This document shows positions 1-6,139 of a stretch of 7,805 nt of DNA, piece by piece (positions within the stretch are counted from its first letter, which is position 1; each line of letters starts with the position of its first letter). The stretch is from an uncultured Eubacteriales bacterium (lineage in GTDB: Bacteria > Bacillota > Clostridia > Oscillospirales > Acutalibacteraceae), in the NCBI GenBank assembly GCA_948815685.1, contig CAQJOC010000042.1:1261-9065 (forward strand), read 5' to 3'. The notes under the pieces are model-generated. The model was not told the DNA's origin. It ran no database searches and saw only the letters and a program-made list of their open reading frames with translations. Both the position numbers and the translations under genes were made by a program.

Positions 1-1125
1 AATATCTTTAAACTGTGTATCTTTTAAAATATTTTTGCCACTTTCAAGCATCGCATCGCATATGAAATCACCCATATTTGTTTCTGTGAGTCGACTTATA
101 TTTATCCCGTTGTAAGTTCCTCCATAAAGAGTATTTTTTATTTTACCAACAACTTTTTCCAAAGACGGAGAAATTTCGGAATATATATTATCATACATTT
201 TAGAAATGTCACTGTTCGGGACAGCGATTTGTCCTGCCTCGCTTGCCGATATGAGAGAGGCTGTTATTTCCGGTTTAAAGTTTTTAAATTTCACAACTAT
301 TTTGCCTAAACACGATAGACCTATTCCGGTTTGAGTAATTATTACCCCATTTTCTTCACCTATATATTCTGTGTGACTATGTCCGTCAATAATCATATCT
401 ATTCCTGAAACTTTTTTTGCAACATCTTTGCTTGTTACTTCACTGGAGGCATCAATTCCCATATGTGTGATGGCTACAATAATATCAACATTTTCGCTTT
501 TAAGCTTTTGTACCTGAAGTTTTGCAGTTTCTATTTCATCCTTAAATTCTATCCTATCTAAATTTTGAGGTAGAGTTATTCTGCAAGTTTCTCGGGTAGT
601 AAGACAAAAAAAACCGATCTTTTTCCCTGCAACTTCCAAAATAAAATTTTCTCCGTTGTTTCCGTTTATATTATTTAAAAGCAATTTACCGTCTCGATAG
701 GTGTTTGCCGATAAAACGGGAAAATTCGCTCTTTTAGCACAAGTAAGCAATGCATCCAATCCATAATCGAATTCATGATTACCGAGGGCCATACAATTAT
801 ATCCGACCGCATTCATCATATCTATTATGTCTAATCCTTTATTGCTTTTCGCAAACTGAGTTCCCCAAATCGCATCGCCACAATCGACCAATATGCTGTT
901 AGGAGTATTGTCTTTTATGCTTTTAACCATATCAAGACCTATTCTTGTTAAGGTGTTTTCATCATCTTGTAAGCTACTCACATTCCCATGCATATCATTG
1001 GTATGATATATAACAATGTCGTCATTACCCGGAATTGCCAACATAACAGTGAAGATTCCGCAGACAATAACAGTAAAAATCAACCCCCACAACACCGCTG
1101 CCCGTTTTATATTTTCTTTATTCAT
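1..1125 (-). CDS. 5'-nucleotidase / metallophosphoesterase (UshA-like), 3' part beyond the window
   Basis: Reading the minus strand from the ATG at 1125 gives 375 uninterrupted residues to the window edge, so the C-terminus is missing. Residues 9-31 are hydrophobic after a basic start, a signal anchor or signal peptide that would place the enzyme outside the membrane. The metallophosphoesterase motifs follow in family order: HTNDMHGN at 41-48 (metal ligands D44, H46), DCGDAIWG at 81-88 (D84), GNHEFD at 115-120 (N116, and the likely catalytic pair H117/D120), TH at 220-221, and DGHSH at 247-251. ETNMGDFICDAML at 348-360 resembles the entry to the 5'-nucleotidase C-terminal substrate domain. 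The family hydrolyses extracellular nucleotides or UDP-sugars for salvage; the exact substrate cannot be read here. A GGAGGA site lies at 1133-1138, seven bases before the ATG. It is 617 bases from the asparaginase gene, so probably not in one operon with it. Confidence 0.93.
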   Translation of the reverse strand, partial: MNKENIKRAAVLWGLIFTVIVCGIFTVMLAIPGNDDIVIYHTNDMHGNVSSLQDDENTLTRIGLDMVKSIKDNTPNSILVDCGDAIWGTQFAKSNKGLDIIDMMNAVGYNCMALGNHEFDYGLDALLTCAKRANFPVLSANTYRDGKLLLNNINGNNGENFILEVAGKKIGFFCLTTRETCRITLPQNLDRIEFKDEIETAKLQVQKLKSENVDIIVAITHMGIDASSEVTSKDVAKKVSGIDMIIDGHSHTEYIGEENGVIITQTGIGLSCLGKIVVKFKNFKPEITASLISASEAGQIAVPNSDISKMYDNIYSEISPSLEKVVGKIKNTLYGGTYNGINISRLTETNMGDFICDAMLESGKNILKDTQFKDI

Positions 1126-1220
1126 TAAAAAATCCTCCGTAAATAAAAAAAGGCATATAAATATATTTAAATTATATATTAAATATATAATTATTCTTGA
1201 ATTAAACTAATTGTTCCCTC

Positions 1221-1325
1221 AGTCCGGTTTTTTAGTATCTTAGAGTTTGTCTTATTTGTGTTGAATCGGACTTATACTTATAAATGGATAAGTGAGAAAT
1301 TTTAGGGAAAATTATTCTACCCTAA
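1221..1325. repeat. Three consecutive inverted repeats upstream of the 5'-nucleotidase gene
   Basis: AGTCCGGTT (1221-1229) pairs with AATCGGACT (1264-1272) over 9 bp with one G-T wobble and a 34-base loop. ACTTAT (1276-1281) pairs with ATAAGT (1288-1293) around a 6-base loop. TTAGGG (1302-1307) pairs with CCCTAA (1320-1325) around a 12-base loop. They lie 96-200 bases ahead of the 5'-nucleotidase start on the minus strand, where they could be a structured mRNA leader or operator DNA. Possible -10 hexamers (for example near 1171-1176) lie between them and the gene, so they may instead be upstream of the transcript. None matches a riboswitch family I recognise. Confidence 0.4.
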
Positions 1326-1533
1326 GTTGTCGTAAAAATAAATCAACAAAAACCAGTTTGAGTATTAATTTTAATTCATTTTAGACTTCCTCCCTTTATA
1401 TTTAAAATTTTAAAAATATAAGCTAAAATAGATTTAAAAGTTGAAAAAATTTTATTATTTTATATCCTTTTTTTATCTTGCTTATTTTCTTTGTGCTTCT
1501 TTTTATTATTGTTTTTTGTTGAAAGTCCTCTCC

Positions 1534-1549
1534 TTTCACATTTGTGAAA
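1534..1549. repeat. 16-bp perfect palindrome TTTCACA-TT-TGTGAAA type
   Basis: TTTCACA at 1534-1540 and TGTGAAA at 1543-1549 form a perfect palindrome with a central TT/AA. Such short dyads with C/G at fixed positions are typical of repressor or activator binding sites, and it stands out in otherwise featureless AT-rich DNA. No promoter can be tied to it, so an operator role is a guess. Confidence 0.3.
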
Positions 1550-1742
1550 CAGCAAACTATAAATAACCTTTATTTATCAAGAAAAGAGGCAAACATAAAA
1601 ATTAACAAATTTTGATAAAATACAATAAAAAAGAGAGGAAATAAAAGATTCAGCCAAATAAAAAGGGAATAAAAATTAAAAGGTTAAAAGATTAAAAAAT
1701 TAGAAAAATTAAATCAGAAAAAGTTTTGATAAGAAAAATTAA

Positions 1743-2735
1743 CTAATAAATTTCAAATATAGAACGAATTTTATCTATACTATCGGTTTGAGTTAAGGCA
1801 AGAGACAACAATATCCTTGATTTTTGAGGAGATAACGTATTAGAAAAAATTCCTTTTTGAGATATATACTCACTTGTAACAAGACCATTAGCAATTCTGG
1901 AACTTCTGACAATCGGGAATCCTGACATCATAAACTCTTGTATTTTTTTATCCCAAACCGTACTGCAACCGCCACATCCTGCTCCGGAAAGAATTATTCC
2001 TTTTGACTTTTCTCTCAAATAGTCCAAAATGTGAAAATCCGCAGCGGCATAAAACGGAGCTATACTGACATCCGGAAGTTCTGAAATTTTAGAAATATCA
2101 AATTCTGAATTAAAAGTATGTTTTTTGGTAGAAGATGAGTAAAAATATATTCTATCATCTCTTATATATCCCAAACAACCAAGATCTCTTTGACTAAATG
2201 CAGAAACTCTGAAAGTACTGATTTTTTGTATATCTCTGGCTCCATAAATAACATCAGAAAAAGCGATTAAAACGCCCTTACCGACAGCTTCTTCACTACT
2301 TGCCAAAGCAACAGCCTGAAAGATATTAAAAGGACCATCCGGACTCATTGCGGTTGATGGTCGCATAGAGCCCGTAATCACCACCGGTTTGCTTGTTTTT
2401 ATGGTAAGATTAAGAAAAAAAGCAGTTTCCTCTAAAGTATCTGTTCCATGCGTGATTACGAATCCATCAATCTCATCTCCTGCAGAAATTTCATTTATAT
2501 AATTGGCAATATGAATCCAATCTCGTCCCGTTATATCACAACTGTCTATACTTAAAAGTTCATTTGATGTAACATTTGCAATACTTTTTAAATCCGGAAT
2601 TTCAGATATTAAATCATTGACTTCAATTTGTCCGGATTGGTATGAAAGGGTTTTTCCGGCTTCCCCTGTACCTGCTATGGTTCCGCCTGTTCCTATAACC
2701 ATTATATTTTTTAATCTGTTTTTAGAAAATTTCAT
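1743..2735 (-). CDS. ansB: L-asparaginase, type II-like, apparently cytoplasmic
   Basis: The 330-residue length is normal for the family that hydrolyses L-asparagine to aspartate and ammonia. Catalytic elements are present by comparison with E. coli AnsB: GTGGTIAG at 15-22 with nucleophile T19, the flap tyrosine Y32, S65 in IDSCD, THGTDTLEET at 95-104 with T98/D99, and K171 in ARDIQK. TAMSPDGPFN at 128-137 is also typical of type II enzymes. Two oddities: there is no signal peptide, unlike secreted type II enzymes, and the position matching E. coli Q59 is C66, in an IDSxD context more like type I. The symbol is assigned by family only. Translation would start at the ATG at 2735, preceded by an unusual G-run site (AGGGGGG, 2745-2751) nine bases upstream. 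The gene is divergent from the LCP gene across 263 bases. Confidence 0.95.
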   Translation of the reverse strand: MKFSKNRLKNIMVIGTGGTIAGTGEAGKTLSYQSGQIEVNDLISEIPDLKSIANVTSNELLSIDSCDITGRDWIHIANYINEISAGDEIDGFVITHGTDTLEETAFFLNLTIKTSKPVVITGSMRPSTAMSPDGPFNIFQAVALASSEEAVGKGVLIAFSDVIYGARDIQKISTFRVSAFSQRDLGCLGYIRDDRIYFYSSSTKKHTFNSEFDISKISELPDVSIAPFYAAADFHILDYLREKSKGIILSGAGCGGCSTVWDKKIQEFMMSGFPIVRSSRIANGLVTSEYISQKGIFSNTLSPQKSRILLSLALTQTDSIDKIRSIFEIY

Positions 2736-2809
2736 AATTAAATACCCCCCTGAACGATGATATATTATTGCAAAGAAGTATTATTGATTTAATACTTATT
2801 AATAAAGAT

Positions 2810-2838
2810 AATATAAATTAAAACAAAATACAAGTAAA
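2810..2838 (-). promoter_or_regulatory. Candidate sigma-A promoter of the asparaginase gene
   Basis: On the minus strand TTTACT (2833-2838) and TATATT (2810-2815) are separated by exactly 17 bases, which fits a vegetative promoter and would give a leader of about 65-70 bases. In DNA this AT-rich, hexamers of this quality occur by chance, so the call is tentative. No equally good promoter for the divergent LCP gene was found; TATAAT near 2948-2955 on the plus strand lacks a good -35 box. Confidence 0.3.
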
Positions 2839-3000
2839 TAATTTAGAATATTTCGACATGAAATTAATTATAAATATGTATGTATAACAATTTTTGATTT
2901 TATTATAAAGCGTAAAAGTGTATTTATAACAAAATAATCTCATATTTTATAATATTGATTTTTACTTATTTATTAAATATAATAAATAAAAAAGATAAAT

Positions 3001-3004
3001 GAGG
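3001..3004 (+). promoter_or_regulatory. Ribosome-binding site favouring the second ATG of the LCP gene
   Basis: GAGG at 3001-3004 lies nine bases ahead of the in-frame ATG at 3014. The upstream ATG at 2999 is preceded only by A-rich sequence without Shine-Dalgarno character, and it overlaps this site. The start at 3014 is therefore preferred. Confidence 0.55.
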
Positions 3005-3013
3005 CAATACAGA

Positions 3014-4039
3014 ATGCATAAAAATCACAAAAAGGATAATCTAAAAAAGAATAATATTGATTATGTAGATATATATTCGGGAAGAGAAATTAAAAAAAGA
3101 ACTCTCGATTGGAAGAAAATATTTTTTACGATATTGTTTGTTTTAACTGGATTTTTCGGTGGTGCTCTTATATATGCCTATAATATTCTTACTTCTTTTA
3201 ACTACAAAGAACTTGATGAAACACAAAATCAAAAAGAAATTGCCGATACCGAAAACGATTCCTCTCTTATAAATGACAATATGGTTTTAAATGTGCTTTT
3301 ATTGGGGACAGATTCCCAGTCCGCCGGAGACGGAGGTCGAACAGACACTATTTTGCTTTTATCTTTAGATGCAAGAAACGGAAAATTAAAAATTACTTCT
3401 TTAATGCGGGACACATGGGTAAAAATACCGGGATATTCATCTGACAGATTAAATGCCGCATATACCCATGGTGGTGCTAAAATCACGGCTGATACCATAG
3501 AATACAATTTCGGAATAAAAATAGACCGATATGCCATTGTGGATTTTGACCACTTTGAACATATTGTGGATTCAATCGGTGGAATAGATATGGAGCTTAA
3601 CCGCTTTGAGGTTAATTATATAAACAAAAACTGTGCTGATAAAAAATCGTTACTTAAAGGCTCGGGACTTATGCATTTAAACGGAAAACAAGCCCTTATG
3701 CATGCCAGAAACAGAGACAGTATAGGTTCAGATTACGATAGAACCGAACGTCAAAGAAAAGTCATAATGGCTATATTTGAAAAAGGTAAAACTTTGAATA
3801 TAGCACAAGTCACACAGCTGGCTTCAACCATATTTCCTATGGTTACAACAAATTTCAAAGTCAGTGAAATCACAAGGATGGCAAGCAAGGCTTTAACATA
3901 TTTAAATTTTCCCGTCTTGCAGTTTAGGATTCCGACGGATGAAAATGTAAGAGATGAGACTATAGATTCTAAAATGGTTCTTGTTATAAATGATATGAAA
4001 AAAGCAAGAAACGATTTACAAGAATTTATTTATAAATAA
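3014..4039 (+). CDS. LytR-CpsA-Psr (LCP) family glycopolymer-peptidoglycan ligase
   Basis: The preferred start at 3014 gives 341 residues; the frame is open to an ATG at 2999 (346 residues) with a poorer ribosome site. The N-terminal ~33 residues are basic and cytoplasmic, followed by one membrane segment (about 36-57) and an extracellular LCP domain. Family landmarks, numbered from 3014, are LLLGTDSQ with D100, GGRTDT with R109 and D111, SLMRDTWVKIPG with R132/D133, LNAAYTHGG at 146-154 just after R144, and HARNRDSIGSDYDRTERQR with R232, R234, D235, R243 and R246. These acidic and arginine residues bind the metal and the polyprenyl pyrophosphate. The family transfers wall teichoic acid or similar glycopolymers from a lipid carrier to peptidoglycan, although older annotation calls it a transcriptional attenuator. 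The polymer used here is unknown. It is divergent from the asparaginase gene and convergent with the ubiquitin-like-domain gene, so it is probably transcribed alone. Confidence 0.95.
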   Translation: MHKNHKKDNLKKNNIDYVDIYSGREIKKRTLDWKKIFFTILFVLTGFFGGALIYAYNILTSFNYKELDETQNQKEIADTENDSSLINDNMVLNVLLLGTDSQSAGDGGRTDTILLLSLDARNGKLKITSLMRDTWVKIPGYSSDRLNAAYTHGGAKITADTIEYNFGIKIDRYAIVDFDHFEHIVDSIGGIDMELNRFEVNYINKNCADKKSLLKGSGLMHLNGKQALMHARNRDSIGSDYDRTERQRKVIMAIFEKGKTLNIAQVTQLASTIFPMVTTNFKVSEITRMASKALTYLNFPVLQFRIPTDENVRDETIDSKMVLVINDMKKARNDLQEFIYK

Positions 4040-4077
4040 ATTAAGCTTTTCTCCTCAAAAAATTAAACATTAAAAAT

Positions 4078-4142
4078 TATGGTGCACTTAAATTAAAAAC
4101 AAGAAAATTATAATTTAATGATTTTTAATTCCAGTCACCATA
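4078..4142. repeat. 65-base interrupted palindrome, possible bidirectional 3' hairpin
   Basis: TATGGTG (4078-4084) pairs with CACCATA (4136-4142), ACT (4086-4088) with AGT (4133-4135), and AATTAAAAA (4091-4099) with TTTTTAATT (4122-4130): 19 pairs broken by one bulge and a 2x2 internal loop. The 22-base loop contains the 12-bp palindrome AAATTATAATTT (4105-4116). It starts 39 bases after the LCP stop, between two convergent genes. No U-tract follows on either strand, so it is not a standard intrinsic terminator. It may stabilise 3' ends or be a remnant of a small palindromic repeat family. Confidence 0.5.
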
Positions 4143-4209
4143 TTACAAAAATGCACTATCGATTCAGTCTAAAATAAACATTTCTCACAAAATACCGGTT
4201 ACACTCCGC

Positions 4210-4227
4210 AATACTATTTATAGTATT
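4210..4227 (+). terminator. Weak terminator-like hairpin downstream of the LCP gene
   Basis: AATACTA (4210-4216) and TAGTATT (4221-4227) form a perfect 7-bp stem with a TTTA loop, followed on the plus strand by TTCTTATT. The stem has one G-C pair and the tract is interrupted, so termination would be weak. Orientation suits the LCP transcript, 170 bases after its stop. Confidence 0.3.
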
Positions 4228-4271
4228 TCTTATTAACTGTATTTTTAACTTTTTTAATTAAGGATAAGATA

Positions 4272-5402
4272 TCAATTGTCTGAACTATCATCATCGGCAT
4301 TCGGATCTATTTTGAGAGCTTTTGCAGTCTTCAAGAAAATATCCTGACTCTCTCGAATATAGACATATAAAGGGGTTTCTCCTATATTTAGACCTTTTAG
4401 AACTATGTCATTTAAAAGGTCTTTCCCTGCAAATATAATTTTAACAGTACCATTTTCTTGTCTGAAATCTTTGTCTAAAGCGTACCCTTTTTTGGTATAT
4501 ATTTTAAATAGAAGTTTTTTGAAATCTAAAACTGTGGCATCAGCAGGAAGTTCAATAGAACATTCACCATCCTCTAGGTTGTTTTCATATCTATAGGTAC
4601 ACATATTGGATTTAGAGCTTACTTTTGAATTTCGCAAATCAGATTTGTTATTATTCTTTGAATTTATATTTTTAGTTTCATTTTTTTGTTTCTTTTTGGT
4701 ATTTTGGTCTTTATCAGATGATTCTTTATCAAAGGGGGCGTCTTTGCTTACATTTCGACTACTTTTAGAAAGGCCAGTATTCGAAGATACACCACTTACT
4801 GCTTCGCGAGATGGTGGATACACCGATCTGTTAAGACTTTCCTTTTTCTGTTTCCTTAATTCAGCACGCCATTTATTCACCTCAGGGAACAATCGGGTAA
4901 GTATCTTTTCTACAAGTTGCTCACAATCACTAGTCTTTGTCTGCGTGGTAGGAGCAGATTTACTGTCACCAAGTCTTTTTTGCTTTATAGTTACCTTCAC
5001 AAGGCCGTCAACCCAACCTTTGTATAATAAATTCTTTTCCTTATTAATAATAGAGATAAAATGCCTCAAATAAAATGCAAAACGTGTTAAAAGTTTTTCC
5101 AAATTTTCAAGAGTATATCTGTTCGATTTATAATCATCTATGGGATCTATTAAACACCAATATAATGCTTTTAAAAGGTCATTATAATTTTTAATATCCT
5201 TATTTTTAGGCACCGAGCTAAAAAGTGTTCCTGCACCTTTAAAATTTTTATCATAATAATATCCTAGTGTACTTGCATTACTTACGGAGGAAACCGGCCA
5301 ACCTGTACTTATTGAATTTGTATATTTTATGCCTAAGCATTCTTCTGAAATATATTTTGGAATAAGCTTATCAATAATAAGATCATTTGACATATTTATC
5401 AT
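4272..5402 (-). CDS. Unrecognised protein with a C-terminal ubiquitin-like beta-grasp domain
   Basis: This 376-residue protein has no family I recognise over its first 185 residues. These have no signal peptide or membrane segment and look mostly helical from about 70 to 185, with aromatic stretches such as LGYYYDKNF (47-55) and a GW pair at 129-130. Residues 185-266 are a Lys/Ser/Asn-rich, probably disordered, basic linker. Residues 268-351 fit a ubiquitin-like fold: strand 268-274, strand 280-285 (ECSIELP), helix 290-305 (TVLDFKKLLFKIYTKK), strand 319-327 (TVKIIFAGK), the LKGLNI segment 335-340, and a last strand LYVYIR 345-350. IIFAGKDL aligns with LIFAGKQL of ubiquitin. The tail (352-376) is acidic, ends DDDSSDN and lacks Gly-Gly, so direct conjugation is unlikely. 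The start is uncertain (ATG at 5402 or 5393), and neither has a Shine-Dalgarno site, unlike its neighbours. It stands alone, with no E1-, E2- or peptidase-like gene in view. The fold call is my inference from the pattern. Confidence 0.85.
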   Translation of the reverse strand: MINMSNDLIIDKLIPKYISEECLGIKYTNSISTGWPVSSVSNASTLGYYYDKNFKGAGTLFSSVPKNKDIKNYNDLLKALYWCLIDPIDDYKSNRYTLENLEKLLTRFAFYLRHFISIINKEKNLLYKGWVDGLVKVTIKQKRLGDSKSAPTTQTKTSDCEQLVEKILTRLFPEVNKWRAELRKQKKESLNRSVYPPSREAVSGVSSNTGLSKSSRNVSKDAPFDKESSDKDQNTKKKQKNETKNINSKNNNKSDLRNSKVSSKSNMCTYRYENNLEDGECSIELPADATVLDFKKLLFKIYTKKGYALDKDFRQENGTVKIIFAGKDLLNDIVLKGLNIGETPLYVYIRESQDIFLKTAKALKIDPNADDDSSDN

Positions 5403-5418
5403 TCTTTTATTTTAATAT

Positions 5419-5447
5419 ATTATATATAATATTACATATATTGTAAA
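5419..5447 (-). promoter_or_regulatory. Candidate sigma-A promoter of the ubiquitin-like-domain gene
   Basis: On the minus strand TTTACA (5442-5447) and a consensus TATAAT (5419-5424) are spaced by 17 bases. Transcription would begin around 5411-5413, leaving a leader of only about 10 bases before the ATG at 5402 or about 20 before the ATG at 5393. The -10 box lies inside a 16-bp AT-only palindrome (5417-5432), which may be chance. Confidence 0.5.
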
Positions 5448-5570
5448 AAGTGTATATAATTTGAAATATTTTATATATTTTTAAGGCAAAATCAACATGA
5501 TCTATTTATCTTAATTAGACAGTAAAATAAATTTCAAAAACTTTCCCTTGCCTTTGTTAGTTTTTTATAT

Positions 5571-5792
5571 ATGACAAAAATTGAGCAAAAAAACACGTTT
5601 AAGAAAAAATTAAATATAAGATTCCTACTTCTCTTTTTACACTTCATAATAAACTTTCTATTGTCAGTCAGTACAGTGGGTTTAAATACTGCAACTATAC
5701 AAAAATATAGCAGAGAACAAGAAAAGGAAGATCAAGCTATGGACAAACTTAAAATTAAAGAATATTCAGCCCCTTTTAAGGGTAGCAAGTAA
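5571..5792 (+). CDS. Doubtful small single-pass membrane protein, 73 residues
   Basis: The ORF encodes a lysine-rich start (residues 1-15), one hydrophobic stretch (about 16-37, LNIRFLLLFLHFIINFLLSV) and a charged, soluble tail ending PFKGSK. This is a plausible layout for a small membrane or secreted peptide, and it does not overlap another gene. Against it, there is no Shine-Dalgarno site in the T-rich sequence before the ATG, no good promoter, and no family I recognise. It is divergent from the ubiquitin-like-domain gene, with 168 bases between them. It may be non-coding or a relic. Confidence 0.3.
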   Translation: MTKIEQKNTFKKKLNIRFLLLFLHFIINFLLSVSTVGLNTATIQKYSREQEKEDQAMDKLKIKEYSAPFKGSK

Positions 5793-5961
5793 TGAGTCCC
5801 TTTTGAACTTGAATAATATGAAAGCTAACCCATTTTAAGACGAATGGCACTTTTATGACCTTATAAGGATTTTTCATACCATGTTTTTTCATGCGTGGTC
5901 ATGATTATAAGTAAAATCGGATAAGAATAAATAAAAACAAATAAATTTTTCTCTTAAAATT

Positions 5962-6139
5962 TTAGGGTCTGTTTCCACGAAAAACGCCACAGTAAAATTA
6001 CTAAGTTTTTAAGACCATAAAACACCCTTTGTTGAAAAAATAACCGTTTAGCCTTCTAAATTTTTGTGAAATTTCTATTATATATTTTTGAAAACATGTT
6101 AAATTTTATTCTAAAAATTTTCGTGTAAACAGACCCTAA
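5962..6139. mobile_element. MITE-like non-autonomous element with 22-bp terminal inverted repeats
   Basis: The left end (5962-5983) begins TTAGGGTCTGTTT and ends CACGAAAA; the right end (6118-6139), read on the other strand, is the same with one difference (C against A at the fourteenth base). The 178-bp element has no ORF of note and no transposase, which fits a miniature inverted-repeat element or the collapsed ends of an insertion sequence. The TTTACAC core resembles ends of some IS256-family elements, but TA stands next to GGG at both ends, which would also suit a TA-duplicating transposon, so the parent is uncertain. No longer target duplication is seen. The right end overlaps the trxB stop codon. 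Confidence 0.65.

Larger units (their letters stand above)
1126..1742. other. Gene-free AT-rich region between the 5'-nucleotidase and asparaginase genes
   Basis: I find no credible gene in these 617 bases on either strand. The stretch 1600-1742 is low-complexity, purine-rich on the plus strand. Three inverted repeats cluster at 1221-1325 and another sits at 1534-1549. ATAAATAA/TTATTTAT at 1559-1577 could form an 8-bp AT-only hairpin. On the minus strand two strong Shine-Dalgarno-like strings have no gene behind them: AAAGGAGAGGA near 1524-1534 (no start codon follows) and GGGAGGA near 1389-1395 (its ATG reads only Met-Asn-stop). This could be a decayed gene region or an untranslated leader of the 5'-nucleotidase gene. 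No convincing intrinsic terminator for the asparaginase gene is visible. Confidence 0.7.
5403..5961. other. Intergenic region between the ubiquitin-like-domain gene and the MITE-like element
   Basis: Apart from the promoter at 5419-5447 and a doubtful small ORF at 5571-5792, no gene is supported here. From 5793 to 5961 both strands are full of stops. A 10-bp palindrome CCTTATAAGG lies at 5859-5868. ATGACC (5855-5860) and GGTCAT (5897-5902) form a 6-bp inverted repeat around a T-run, without terminator geometry. Confidence 0.6.

Noticed and set aside
1016..1210. 64-residue plus-strand ORF over the 5'-nucleotidase start
   Set aside because: It overlaps the N-terminus and ribosome site of the 5'-nucleotidase gene in antisense and has no ribosome site.
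1600..1742. A-rich near-repeats (variants of ATTAAAA) resembling a tandem array
   Set aside because: The units vary in length and sequence with no fixed period; this is low-complexity AT-rich DNA, and there is no CRISPR-like repeat and spacer pattern.
3229..3537. 102-residue minus-strand ORF
   Set aside because: It is antisense to the conserved LCP domain, which has clear family motifs.
4606..5073. 155-residue plus-strand ORF, Phe/Leu/Ser-rich
   Set aside because: It lies wholly inside the ubiquitin-like-domain gene on the opposite strand; its hydrophobic make-up is the mirror of the Lys/Ser-rich linker codons, and no ribosome site precedes it.
4272..5402. Type VII secretion YukD/EsaB protein as the identity of the ubiquitin-like-domain gene
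   Set aside because: YukD is a stand-alone protein of about 80 residues beside WXG100 and FtsK-like genes; this protein is 376 residues, and no such neighbours are present.
5417..5432. 16-bp AT-only palindrome at the promoter of the ubiquitin-like-domain gene
   Set aside because: It consists only of alternating A and T runs and overlaps the -10 box; chance is the simplest explanation, so it is not called an operator.
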